From: Tetrahymena elliotti 4EA
Taxonomy: Eukaryota > Ciliophora > Oligohymenophorea > Hymenostomatida > Tetrahymenidae
Direction of reading: 5' to 3'
Assembly: GCA_000231825.2 (NCBI GenBank)
Contig: JH720300.1
Location: 862,480-926,479, forward strand
DNA: 64,000 nt
The position numbers were made by a program, and so were the translations under genes. Within the stretch, counting starts at the first letter, position 1. Each line of letters starts with the position of its first letter. Positions 49,990 through 61,475 of the stretch are shown here, piece by piece. The notes beneath the pieces are model-generated. The model was not told where the DNA came from. It made no database searches and saw only the letters and a program-made list of their open reading frames with translations.

Positions 49990-50190
49990 ATTTAAAAGAG
50001 GTAGAATATGCTAGTATTAAATTAATGATATCGACATCATTATCATTATTAATATTTTTTTAGAATAAAGATTGATATTATGCCAAGGCCATAACTAAAA
50101 CTGAAGTGGTGGTAACTCTCGATGTGCCCTCTAACAGATATGTACTTTTACTATAGCTTTTATTAATGTAATTACAATAAAATACATTTA
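49990..50190 (-). pseudogene. Decayed 3' fragment of the UNC-93-like gene
   Basis: This stretch aligns by eye with 47870-48075. Shared blocks include AATTAATGATATC...CATCATTATCATTA, ATTATGCCAAG.CCATAAC and GATATGT.C.T.TACTATA.CTTTTATTAA.GTAA. It has indels and substitutions and no start, and covers only the last 70 or so codons of the neighbouring gene. It is a truncated duplicate left by tandem duplication or partial deletion. Confidence 0.8.
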
Positions 50191-50334
50191 GATTTTTTAA
50201 ATATTCCAATTGGCCTCATGAATCAGTTAAGAAAACGAAATTTCGATAATAAAATAACATTAATAGAATTATTTAAAATATACAAAATGAATAAATAAAA
50301 TTATTTTTATTATAAATATATTTGAAAAATGGAT

Positions 50335-53300
50335 TCAATTATCTTTTTATTATTTTTTTGTTTGAAAATTTTCAATTTTAGCTTCCAATTCAATAATTAA
50401 TTTATCTTCATTGATGAGGGTAGCTATCTATTTACATTAATTGTATATAGGAAGGACTTCATTTATATCTACTTTTAAATTAACTAACACTTCTGATATT
50501 TCATATAAAGCATAAAGAGTTTCTTTTGACTATTAACCATATATTTACCTCAACTCAATAAGATAATCATTAATTAAAACATTTAATATTGGGTGGTTGG
50601 GCTGGTTACCTAGAATGCAAAATGATAAGTTTAATTTTGCTTAGAAGTATTATTTTTTCATTCTCTAGCTTTCTTACTCGACATCTCCTCTCGTTTATAA
50701 TATTATTCTGAATGTATCTTCTCCCTTCTAAAAGTTCTTTTTTTTTAAATACAGAGACCCTATTTTGAAAATTAAATTCAAAATTTTAGCTTGATCCTCA
50801 CCATTTTCAGATTTTATTTTTAAAGCTATTTCGAGGTCTTTTTCATCTTCATTTAAGATACCTATTTTTGATAATAAAATAATATTACTTCTATTAAAAA
50901 TTAATAATAATTTACCTGATAAAAGATAAGGTGCTGCTAAATTTATTGAAGGTTTACTGATTGATTTAGCAATATACTGTGCTTATTAAAGATAAATTAA
51001 AGCTCTTTGCTTCTTTTGCTTTAAATTAGCTAATATTCCTAGATTTAAGTTTAGCTAAAATAGATCTTAAACTGTAAGATTTGATAATGTCAAAGATTTA
51101 TCGAAATATTTCATGGACTTATCAATATTATTTTCAACAAGGAATTTAAAAGCTGTTACAATCATGAATCTTAGTGCTTGCTGATTTTTAGGGATTTAGG
51201 AAATAAAAACAAAAAGATTTTCTTTCTCAATAAAATCAATGATAGAAGATACCCTTTCTTTCTAATTATGATGCAAAGCTTCAAAGTAAAACTCTACTAA
51301 ATTTTCTAAATAAATTGCTGAACTGAGACCATACGTTTGTCTGGAAGTGTCTAAAATAGTCTAATAAGAATTAAAAAACTAATTTATTTTGCAGCAGTGC
51401 TCATAACATTTTTTCAGTACTTAGAGTTCTTAAATTTGCTGATTAGAGGACATAGTTTATTGTTTTTATTCTAAACTTTCAAATAAATTAATGTCTTCAA
51501 AAATATTTTATCTAGGCTATTACTCAACAGGCAAACTTTTATTAATATCCTTGATCACATTAATTTCAGATGGCTGATTCGGCTATGATATCTATGATTA
51601 ATTTAAGCTGGGTTACCTGCTTTATTGAGTTTGTTAAAAGAATTAATTTAAATAAATCTAAGCAATTTCTTAAAATCTTAGTACTTGCTATTATTCAATT
51701 AATTCTATAATTATTTTATACAAAAGAGATTATTTTTAATTTTGTTTCATAAACTCAATTTTCTCATTTAGTGTGTTTTTATTGATGCTGAAATCTGTCA
51801 GCTAGAATTTAACTATAATACAGCATATACCTAAAGCATAGATATCTCTTTTGTATTAATTGAATTTTTATAAACTGAAATAGATAGCATTTTATTAGTA
51901 TTTTTATTCGACTTCAATAGGATCTCTTGGTGTTAGATTATCTTCATTGAGTTAACTGTGTGCATAGCTTAGTAGTTTAAAAGAATTGCTTTCCTTTGAA
52001 TAAACAATATTATTGATATTAATATTATTTATCGTTATATTTTTAGAGTGAAGTTTTGAAATATTTTCAAGCATATCTTAAATCAAGCAAAACATTTATT
52101 TTTCACTATATTATCTACCTTGCCTTTTGAACAGTATGTTGATTTCTTCTAAATCGATGTAAATTTCATTCTCATATGCTATGGTATTATAACTTGGGAA
52201 AAAAACAGGAAAATTGTTTATTTATATGCAAGGATTTTTTTCTTTTTTTGATAAACTGCTTGTGAAATGTGTATTTATACAAAGAGATTTGATAATTTTC
52301 ATCAGCTCTTCACTATAATTAACATATTGATAATCAAGATCTTTAGCTTCAAACTTTAAGGTCTGTAAGTAAACGATAGAAAAAAAGCACTTTAAGCTAG
52401 TTAAGCTATTTTTACCTGATAATAAATATCCTTCACTTTCTTTCAAAGGAAGACATTTTAGACTATCTTTTAGCTTAGAGAAAATCCACTAATTTGTAAT
52501 GTTTGTGTCTTCATATTTTAAATATATTTTAGCCTCATCTTAATTTCCAATTCTCATTTTAAACAGCATTTAATTTTAAAAGCTACAGTCTATCTTAATC
52601 TAGAAGTTATCAACCCAAATTACATGTTCAGATTTTGAAAAAAAAGGTTCTAAACAACATTCTCTTCTTTTTTTGACATTAAATTAGACCAACTTATTAT
52701 AAATATCTTCCGCCTCTTATTGATTAAAGCTAATACTTAATTAATACTAATACAAATCAGCAACCAACTTACTATCTTTTATTGAATCTTTTCTTTTTTG
52801 AAATTAATCTTAAGTTTTCTGATTATCTTCTTTCTTTATTTCTTCTTTGTTATTCTCAATTTTGCTTTCCTTTTCTAATCTTCCAACTTCTTTGCTTTAA
52901 TTCTAATCAATCTTATCTTTTGTTGAATCTTTGCTTTTTTAAGATTAATCCTAAATTTTTTGATTATCCTCTTTCTTTATTTCTTCTTTATTGTTCTTTA
53001 CAGCTTCTTTACTTTAATTCTAATCCATCTTGTCTTTTGCTGAATCTTTTCTTTTTTAAGATTAATCCTAAATTTTCTCATTATCTTCTTTGTTTATTTC
53101 TTCTTTACTATTCTCAATTTTTTTATCATTTTCTTTGCCAACAGCTTGCTTGTTTAAATTCTTATCATAGGTGTCTTTTGCCGAATCTTTTCTTTTTTAG
53201 GGTTAATCCTAATTTTTCTGATTATCCTCTTTCTTTACTTCTTCTTTAGAGTTCTCTACAGCTTCTTTGTTTAAATTCTTATAAATATTTTCTTTAGTTG

Positions 53301-56300
53301 AATCTTTTCTTTTTTAAGACTAATCTTAAGTTTTCTGATTATCCTCTTTCTTCATTTCTTATTTATTGTTCTCAATTTTTTTTTCATTTTCTTTATTTCC
53401 AAATTCCTTACTTTAATTCTAATCAATCTTACCTTTTGTTGAATCTTTTCTTTTTTAAGTTGAATCCTCTTTCTTTATTTCTTCTTTACTATTATCAATT
53501 TTTTTTTCATTTTCTTTACTTACATTGATTAAATTAGCATCTATCTTATCTTTTTGTTCATCTTTTCCAATAGTATCAACTGTTAACTATTTTGTTTCAT
53601 GATTATTTTAACTTTAAGCAGGGTTTTCTTTTTTATTTAAAGTTTATCCTTCTTTTTCCTGATTTTCAACTTTTTCATTATTTTAATTTTATTTATTTTC
53701 AAAGATTTTCTTTTCTTATTTGGTTTCAGTATTTGTAGGTTTAGTATCTTATTTTGTATTTTGTTAAACTTATGGTTAATTACTCTCTTTTTATATTTAA
53801 TTTGATGGTTTTCTAGATATTTTTTCTTGGTCATAATTGCTTTTTTATGTTTTTTATTCAAGATTATTTGAAAGGCCACTTTAGGCATTATTTTTAAGCT
53901 ATTCATCTTTAGTTAATTTTTATTTCAAGGAAGACTATTTTTTAATAGGAGGTTTCTATTCTTTGTTATCACTTTATGATTTTTATTTTTCTATTTTAGG
54001 GGGTTAAGTAGCTAATTCACTATTTTATTTATCTTTAATTTAACTTGGCTAAGAAGAAGTCCTTTCAAATGATGAAGGTTTCTTTTAGTAAGATAATGAT
54101 GATCTATGACTATTTACTTTTGTTTAATTTTCTGCTTCATTTATTTCTTAAGATTTCACTAAATTTTTTTAATTTTCATTTAAGACAGGCTTAGAACTTT
54201 TTCTTTTTTAGTTATTGGATTCTCTGTTTTTATCGGATTTTAAAGATCTCTAACTATTTAATCTAGAGTTGCTTTCATCTTATTTTTTCTAATTTGATTG
54301 CAAATTAATAGAGTTCTCATTCAAAACTTAAAGCTATTCTTTTAGTAATTTATTTTTATTTTAAGATCTTTATGAAATTAATGGAGACTCTTATTTTGAC
54401 GATGCTTTATTTTTTTGTTTATTAACAACAGGGGAGTCTTTTTCAACCATGCATGAAGCTTCTTCTTTAAAATGTAAGTTTTCTGAAGATTAAAGTTAGC
54501 TTTTAATTTGGCCAGATAAAAATTGTTGATGATCTTTGCTCGATATAAATTAATATTGATCATTAAAAGTGTTGGATGTATGTGCTAAATTAAAATTATT
54601 GGAATTTTATTTTTTTTGATAATCAGCTTGACTCTATGAATATGAAAGGTGACTGTATATTTAAGTATTAGGACTTAATATTTCTTTATGAGCTATTTTA
54701 TTTGGAGATAAATAAACTACTTCTTTATAATGCTCATTTGCTTATTAGCAAGTGCATTTACCATCTAAGTTAACCTATTATTTAGGCATGACTTTAATTT
54801 AAAACTTAGGCTCTTTCTCTACAATGTATTGGTATTTATCATTTATTATTAAAGAATTAGATAATTATTATTTATTTAGATTTACATAGGGTAAATGAGG
54901 AGAACGTGAGCGAGATTAATTGTTATTTTTGGAAGCACTTTTATATCTTTAAAACATTTATTTCTTAATTGATAATTCTAATTATCTTTAATGATCTGCA
55001 TAATCTCTTAGTAAAGTGCTTGAATACTCTCTTGCTTATAAATCTTATTCAGTTTCTTAATGTTATTCTTCTTAATTAGGTTTTTTATAATTTTAACTTT
55101 TTCTTATAGGTTGTAGAAGATTATTTGGAAGGTCATGAGAATATTTTTATTAAATAATTTCATCAACTCTATTATCATTTATTTTTTTTAACTCATTATT
55201 TGATAGTTTTTATTTATTATTTGTTGATTTTGCTCTTTAAATTATGGATTAGCTTTTATCAAAGCTCTCCTAAAGCAATGTCTTATTCTTCTTTGGATTA
55301 TAATAACCATAGTTAGATAAATCAGGGCTCTTAGATCTATGGATAATTAATGAGCTATTGAGATTATAACTATCATCCCTCTTAGCTCGAAACTTGCTTG
55401 ATTAAGAAAATTCTTTCTAATTACCTAAATAATATGTACTCTAAGCTGTTGTTGTATTTTTATCTCCTTTTCCCATAATAGATTAATTCTCAGAATTATT
55501 GTTAGTGTTATTTTAATTCAAAATAGGAAGAATGTAATTTTTTCTAATCTATATTGGAGAAAATTGTTTGTATTTTGATTAATCTTAATTTTATTTTTCA
55601 TTTGTTTCATTCTTTTCCTAAGAATCCTTCTCCTCTTTTTGTTATTATTGTTGGTTTTATTGATTATTATTTAGATTAATATCAACATCTTTAATTTATT
55701 CTAATTTGTTTTCTGTAATATTATGCTTTTATTTGCTATTATCCTCTCCCTTTTTAGGAGTATTACCATTGTTATGGTATTAATTTGGACTTAAATCTCT
55801 CAAGTTGTTTTCAATGTAGTTGGAAACTGCACTCTTGCTAACTGCTTTTTCATTTTCATTTTGATTTGTAAATAATTGTTGGTTAGGAGAGTAATATCTC
55901 TTTATATTTTTTTTAGATTTTGATCTTTTTTTTCTTCTCTTCTTAGATACAATGCTATGCTCCCTTCCCTTCTAAGGTGTAATGCTTTAACTTGTTGTCA
56001 AAATATATTCTTATTTTTACAAAATTTTTGTATTAGCTAAATACTACATTAACAAATTTTATTATTCAGATCTGTAATTTGAGTTACTATCAACTCTATT
56101 ATTAATTTATATAGGCGTTGAAGAGCCTAATTAGTTTAATTAATTTATATCTAATGTGAGCTTCTATTTTGCTTCTTTTTCTTGAAGACTCCTATTATGG
56201 TTATCTTTATTTGAATAAAATGGAAGTAGTGTATCTTATTTAATAGGCTACTCTGAATTTTATTATTTCATTTAAGAATTATCCAAAGCAGTATCAGTAA

Positions 56301-56619
56301 TATTTAAAATATTGTTAGGATAAATTTAGTTATTTTTTCTAAGCTCCCTTATAATAGAGTTTGGAATTATCTTTTTATCATCAACCTAAATTAAACTACT
56401 ATCCAAGACTAATTTTTTTCTTGAATTTTATGGATTCAAGCTACTGCTTTTAGTATGATAATTTTGTTTATAATCTAAAATATTTGCAAATTTACTCGAT
56501 TATTCTTAAGGGACTCCATAAATCAATTTAATTCTTAATTTTTTCTATTCTATTTCAATTTCTCTCCATTTATCTGGATTAAAAACCTTCTATTGAACAG
56601 AACGCTATTGGCTACTCAT
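50335..56619 (-). CDS. Giant low-complexity protein with degenerate kinase-like and TPR-like C-terminus
   Basis: A minus-strand gene, ATG 56619-56617, TGA 50337-50335. There is one short intron between exons 50916-56619 and 50335-50861, which total 2,077 codons. Residues 1-1000 are Asn/Gln/Ser-rich with basic patches (KKRRKKRSKSKKN) and no fold. About 1000-1290 is a charged region with six tandem copies of a unit containing KKEDNQK.QDQ.QKRKDS. From about 1320 to 1660 a kinase-like domain can be traced: CLIQDMLENISKLHSKNITI and NNININNIVY stand at the HRD/catalytic-loop position, and YKRDIYALGICCIIV matches the subdomain IX DxxxxG region. The catalytic Asp is absent and no DFG or glycine loop is evident. 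The last 400 residues are helical and TPR-like (ALRFMIVTAFKFLVENN). Likely a ciliate pseudokinase scaffold. The frame stays open upstream of the ATG, so the N-terminus may be longer. Confidence 0.85.
52780..53540 (-). repeat. Coding tandem repeats, six units
   Basis: Within the large minus-strand gene, units centred at about 52815, 52955, 53070, 53215, 53335 and 53460 each encode a version of KKEDNQK.QDQ.QKRKDS.K, joined by variable K/E/N linkers of 15-25 residues. The unit nearest 53460 lacks the DNQK.QDQ part. DNA-level similarity is high (CTTTTCTTTTTTAAGA recurs), pointing to recent expansion. The plus strand is open too but pyrimidine-rich and artefactual. Confidence 0.85.
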
Positions 56620-57491
56620 CAATTTATTTTCTAAGTAAATTCTTTTGTGATTTATGTTTTGATGAGGGTTTTGTTGAGTGGCTTTTTTGCCTTTTTTTCT
56701 TTAAATATATGAATTTAGTTTTGTTAATAACTAGAATCTATACAGAAAAATATAAATAAATAGAAAGTAAATAAATTATTATTTGTTAATTCCTTTTTTT
56801 GATATTTGATGGTAAATTTAACAATCTGTATTATATCACTTACTCTCATTTGCTAGTTCAATTATATAATATTTTCAATCTTTTCAAAGAAATTTATAAT
56901 TTATAAAATCTAACAACTAACCATTTCTTTTCAGTTCAATTAAAGCATACACAAATAAATATCTTTTTAAAAGAAATATATTTCTTTTATATCTTTACTT
57001 TAGTAACAACTTTATAATCCAATTAAGCAATTTTTTTTCATGTTTTTTAATTTAAAGTAAAAAAACTGAATTTTTAATTATGCAATTAAAATGTTTTAAT
57101 AATTACATCACAGAATATTAAAGTATTTTTGATATTATAATGTGATTTTTAAAAGTATGGCAGTATTTTAAAAATTCCAAATAAATAGTAACTAAAATAA
57201 AGTTTTCTGTGTTTTTTTTACTTAGAAACTTGAACCTTTTATAAATATTAAAATTATTAAATGAAGTTATATTCTAGAAATTTTTTAAACAAATTATTCT
57301 TGATACTATGTAAGTTCATGGTTTAATTGATAACTTATATTAAAGTTAATAATTAAAATCATTTTAATATTTTAAATAGAATGAACAAAAAATATAATTG
57401 ATTGGATTTTGAATGTTTCAAAAAATAGTTAATATTATTAATATTATTGTTGTTTATTAATAAAGTAAGTAAAAGATAGTTATTATTTATT
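56620..57491. other. Intergenic, divergent promoter region
   Basis: AT-rich spacer between the large minus-strand gene and the small plus-strand gene. An additional 5' exon of the large gene could lie here: an acceptor-like TTTTTCTGTATAG is present on the minus strand near 56735. Nothing else recognised. Confidence 0.45.
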
Positions 57492-58659
57492 ATGAGTAAA
57501 CCATAGGTGTAAAATGTCAAGAAAAGTGAGTATAATTTCAGTTTAATAAAACATTATTTCTTATCTTATTTGTTAAAATATTTCTAGCTGAATTTGACCC
57601 TCCAAATGTCATAGTTGGCCAAAATAAATCAGGATACTTTAAAAAATTAACATACACAAGTAGAAATATTCTTCAAACATAAATATTGAATATTTTTTTG
57701 TGTTTATTGCAGGTGGTGATGTTTATGTAGATCCTGATTAAATCAAAAGAAATTATGAAAAAGAAAAACTATAAAAGAGAATACACGAGGAAGCATTTAG
57801 AACGACAGGATTTAAATAAATGTAAATCATTATTAATATCTTTAATAATCTTAATTTTCAATTAAAATAATAGAGTTGGAAGTGCATATGAATACAAAGA
57901 ATAAAAGTAACAAAAATTAGATTTTAGAAAGTTTAGAGATGAAGATGGTAAAATCATTTGATAAGATTCATTTTTAATTATTTTTTATAACAATTTAGGT
58001 AGAGTTAGAGTTGGATAAGCCAACATAAAAACAGGGTATATTTTATTAAAGAAACTTATTTATTTTAATATTAAAAATTTTAAGACCTATAAATATGTAC
58101 TTCTCAAAAATTGAGTACAAAGAAGATGACTTTACAAGAAAAGAAAAGTTTAGAAGAGCTGAGTATAAAGAAAAGCAAAAGAAAACTAATACTAGAGGAT
58201 TATTTAAAAACAAGATTACAGTAGATAAGCCTACTTTTTCAGCTAACAAAGAAATATTTGGCCCTTCTGAACCAGATCCAGTAATAATTTTTTTTAACTT
58301 TCTAAAGCAGAATAAATGAGATTTTTAGTGAAATAAAATATACTTTGAAAAAAATAGTTAGAAGTCATGAAAAAAGAATATTTAAGAGAACAATTTTTGC
58401 TAAATGTACAAAATAAAAGAAATTAATTGAAACCTGAAGAGCTAAAAAAAAGAAGGGACTTGTAAGAACTAGATATGTATACATACAAAGTTCCTGAATA
58501 TATAGTATATAATTTATTAAAAATAGATTTTTAAATATTAAATTGTTAATAAAACAGTCGAATGGATTTGACACAAGAATATTTGATAGAATGGAAAGGT
58601 TAAAAGAAAAACTTGACTCAAAAGTAACAAATAAAAGACCATCTACTGTAAAAAAATGA
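57492..58659 (+). CDS. Small basic protein, eight short exons, unknown function
   Basis: Exons 57492-57525, 57588-57659, 57713-57821, 57874-57947, 57999-58035, 58085-58280, 58358-58504 and 58558-58659 join to 257 codons with matching phases, ending at TGA 58657-58659. Introns are 49-77 nt. The product is a Lys/Arg-rich 256-residue protein with short Gly/Phe/Tyr motifs: VIVGQNKSGYFKKLTYTSGG, DVYVDPDQIKRNYEKEK, TGPINMYFSKIEYKEDDF and FKNKITVDKPTFSANKEIFG. No membrane segment or signal peptide. The pattern of spaced aromatic/Gly motifs in a basic protein recalls small axonemal microtubule-associated proteins (for example the C4orf47/CFAP96 type), but I cannot confirm this. The strict preservation of frame over eight exons makes it a real gene. 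The start 57492 is chosen because only it gives the correct phase at the first junction. Confidence 0.85.
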
Positions 58660-59337
58660 ATTCCTAAAATAAGTTTAAAAATTAAAATAAATTTAATTCA
58701 TTATCAAAAATAAAAAACAAGTTTTTTAGAATTTAAAAATAATTTCCTCAATTTAATTAAATTCTTAAATGTAATATTTTTTTGATAAAAATTAAAATAT
58801 ACTTCCTAAAGATCTTTCTAAAAGTAATGCAAATTTACATTTTTCTTGTTTTTCATTTAATCAAATCTTTTATGGAAATTAAAAAAGTAAATTCTCAGTT
58901 CGAATTAAATTATTTAAGCAATCATTTTTAATATTTTTGAACAATGAAATTCTTGTTTAATTGTGTTTCATGATATTTATTATTATAAAAATTTACTTTT
59001 TAATGATTAATTAATTATGCAAGATTTGTTTGTTTGATAGCTTGGTCATATAATAAGAAATAAAATACAATCAATTCTTATCAAACATATTTTAATATTC
59101 AAAATCTTTATTGTAGTAATTGTTTGTTTGTTTATCAATGTTTGCATTTTTTATTCAAGTAAAAATAAACATTGAATAATTTGTTATCAAAACAAGATAT
59201 TTATTATGTATTTGACGGTTTGATTGATTAGGTTTTATTTGATTTGATGACTATCTTCTCTGAGATTAAGAAAATTTAATTTCAATAAAATATCTTGTTT
59301 AAGAGTTTACAAAAATAAATAAGTTTAAGGAACATAA
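58660..59337. other. Intergenic, nothing recognisable
   Basis: AT-rich spacer between two plus-strand genes. It contains GTTTGTTTG/TTGATTGATTAGG-like simple tracts near the MON1 start but no definable element. Confidence 0.5.
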
Positions 59338-60777
59338 ATGGATAATTAGCAAAATAATTAAGGAGTTCAAAGAGAAAAGCATAAACCTTTCACTATAAAC
59401 AAACACAGCAATTATTAGATTACTAGTCCTGAATACAATAAGCACAAAAGACATGTTTATATTATGACAAAGGCAGGAAGACCTGTTTATGTTAGATATG
59501 GAGATGAAATCGAATCTAGTAGTTTTATTGCAACTATGGGAGCTATTTTTGAAAAATTTCATATTTATTTTTCATCTGATAAAACCAATTCAAAGTGGTA
59601 GAAAATGATTATAAAAAATAAAGAAATTCACTTCCTTTATAGAAAGCAATTAGTATTCATTTGCGTTACAACTTTACAATAAAAAAGCACAAATTTAGAA
59701 AATAATTCAAATAAAACAGCATATCAATAAGTGAACAATTCAACTTTATATAAACCTTAAAATGATTAGGAAATAGTCCAGTATACTGATTTTTAAATAG
59801 GCAAGATGCTTGATTTTTTGAATATTTAGATGATATCAATTATGACAGATGCAGTCAACTTAAAGTTAGAATAGCGCTCAAATTATGATCCATTATAAAA
59901 TCTAGGTGATAGAAACTAATTGATTGGTATTTCTATTAAAAATGGTTTAAATTCACCCTCAATTCTATTTAGCAGCTATATGGCACTTCCTCTGCAATCA
60001 GCACATCGTAAATTAATCCACTAAGCTTTGGGAGAAGGAGTCAAAGAAACAGGTGCAGCTGTAGCTTGTTTAATGACACCTAATTATGTTATTGATTTAT
60101 TCATCTAGAAAGGACTTGATTTCAATGTTCATGATATTTTACTGATATAAAACTTACTTCAGCAAATGAATTCTTTGAGAAACTCTGAAAATTGGATTCC
60201 TCTTTGTTTACCAGGCTTTTCTAGTGAAGGTTTTATCTACCTTTATGTTTCTTATATTTAAGGAGATGTTGCACTTATTATGATAAGCATATAAAATGAA
60301 GACTTTTTTAAATGCAAAGATGCTTCTAGTTAGATTTAATAAAAATTAGTCTAATAAAATCTACTTCAAACAATCTTTTAGTCTATATCAGCAATGCCTT
60401 ATTCTCACAAAATACAATCCAATCAAAATTCCTCAATAATCAAACACTTTATAATTATCCAATAAGAGTCTAGTTAGTACACTTAGCCTAGCTTTGTTCC
60501 ATTTGGCAAGCAGCCTAAACTATTTAAGAATTATTTATCTAAATATTCTAATTTATATGCAAAGTTAGTTGGAGCAGAAAAGAATTTAAAAAATGAATAT
60601 CTATCTGTCAACAGAGACTAGCAAGAATACACAGGAATATACTCTAACTCTGATTATATAATATTATTCACCTTAGATAAATTCATTTCTATACCAGAAA
60701 TTAACTCTCAGTTAAATTTACTGATTAAGTGGATTAAAGTTGAAGAACAAATCAAATTTATAACTAAATTTTCTTGA
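59338..60777 (+). CDS. MON1: Vacuolar fusion protein MON1 homolog
   Basis: A single exon, ATG 59338, TGA 60775-60777, 479 residues. After a short polar N-terminus the first longin domain reads [19 protein letters not shown] and then [18 protein letters not shown], diagnostic of MON1 (K-H-x-[FY]-I-x-[ST]-x-A-G-[KR]-P-[IV]-[YF]). [13 protein letters not shown] completes the strand pattern, and further longin-like parts follow ([40 protein letters not shown]). MON1 forms a complex with CCZ1 that acts as the guanine-nucleotide exchange factor for Rab7, driving the switch from early to late endosomes/phagosomes and fusion with the lysosome. CCZ1 is not in the window. Length is close to yeast and animal family members. 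The minus-strand frame over its 5' part is a shadow. Confidence 0.92.
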
Positions 60778-61475
60778 ATATTTAAAATCATTGCATTTAT
60801 TTGATTTGTAAAAATTTGTTAAAAAATTTTAATAAAATAATTTTTCAGTTTTTCGTCATTAAGAGATAAAATTAAACTTATTTTTCTAATTTAAATTTGA
60901 TAGATTAAACCTAATATTATTTTATCTCTTTCAGATATTATTGTTAAGGTTTAAAGAAATTTAATATTTTAACTTTTTTACAAAAATACCAAAGAAAAAA
61001 AATTGTTTTAGATAGAAGAGCATAAATAATTATTCTTAATTTCATTTCTATCTTTTTAAATAAACCAGCAAGAAGTACTGTTTTTATTTAGTTTTAATGA
61101 ATTTTCAGTTTATTTATTTAAATATTTTAATCGTATTTATGTATTTATTTATGAGGAAAGTTACTTTATTTTTTATATTTGTATAAAGTTATCATTATTT
61201 TAATTTGCTAGCCCATTAATTTTAGCAAATTTTTAAACTTAAATTTGAAGATGATCCTTCCTCAAAATATTGTAGTACAAACTCCCAATAATATATCTGT
61301 TAAGTAAAATATTATCTTATAATTAATAAATTAACAAATTTAGATTTAGTGAGGTTATTTTATATATCTACATATTATGAAATAAAAATAAATATTTATT
61401 AAAAAATGATTAAGCGAGTTTTTAGTGTAACACAAACATGTAAATTAATTAGTTAGATTTCTTTCATTCTCCTTT
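60778..61475. other. Intergenic, convergent 3' regions
   Basis: AT-rich spacer between converging MON1 and transporter genes; nothing recognisable. Confidence 0.5.

Noticed and set aside
52782..53528. Plus-strand Phe/Leu-rich repetitive ORFs that look like a membrane protein
   Set aside because: Antisense of the K/E repeat array in the large minus-strand gene, which is open over 5.7 kb.
52780..53540. CRISPR-like direct repeats
   Set aside because: The repeats are in a coding frame, have no constant spacers and lie in a eukaryotic gene.
53637..54563. Standard-code minus-strand ORFs as separate small genes
   Set aside because: They are pieces or alternate frames of the single 2,076-codon gene that uses TAA/TAG as Gln.
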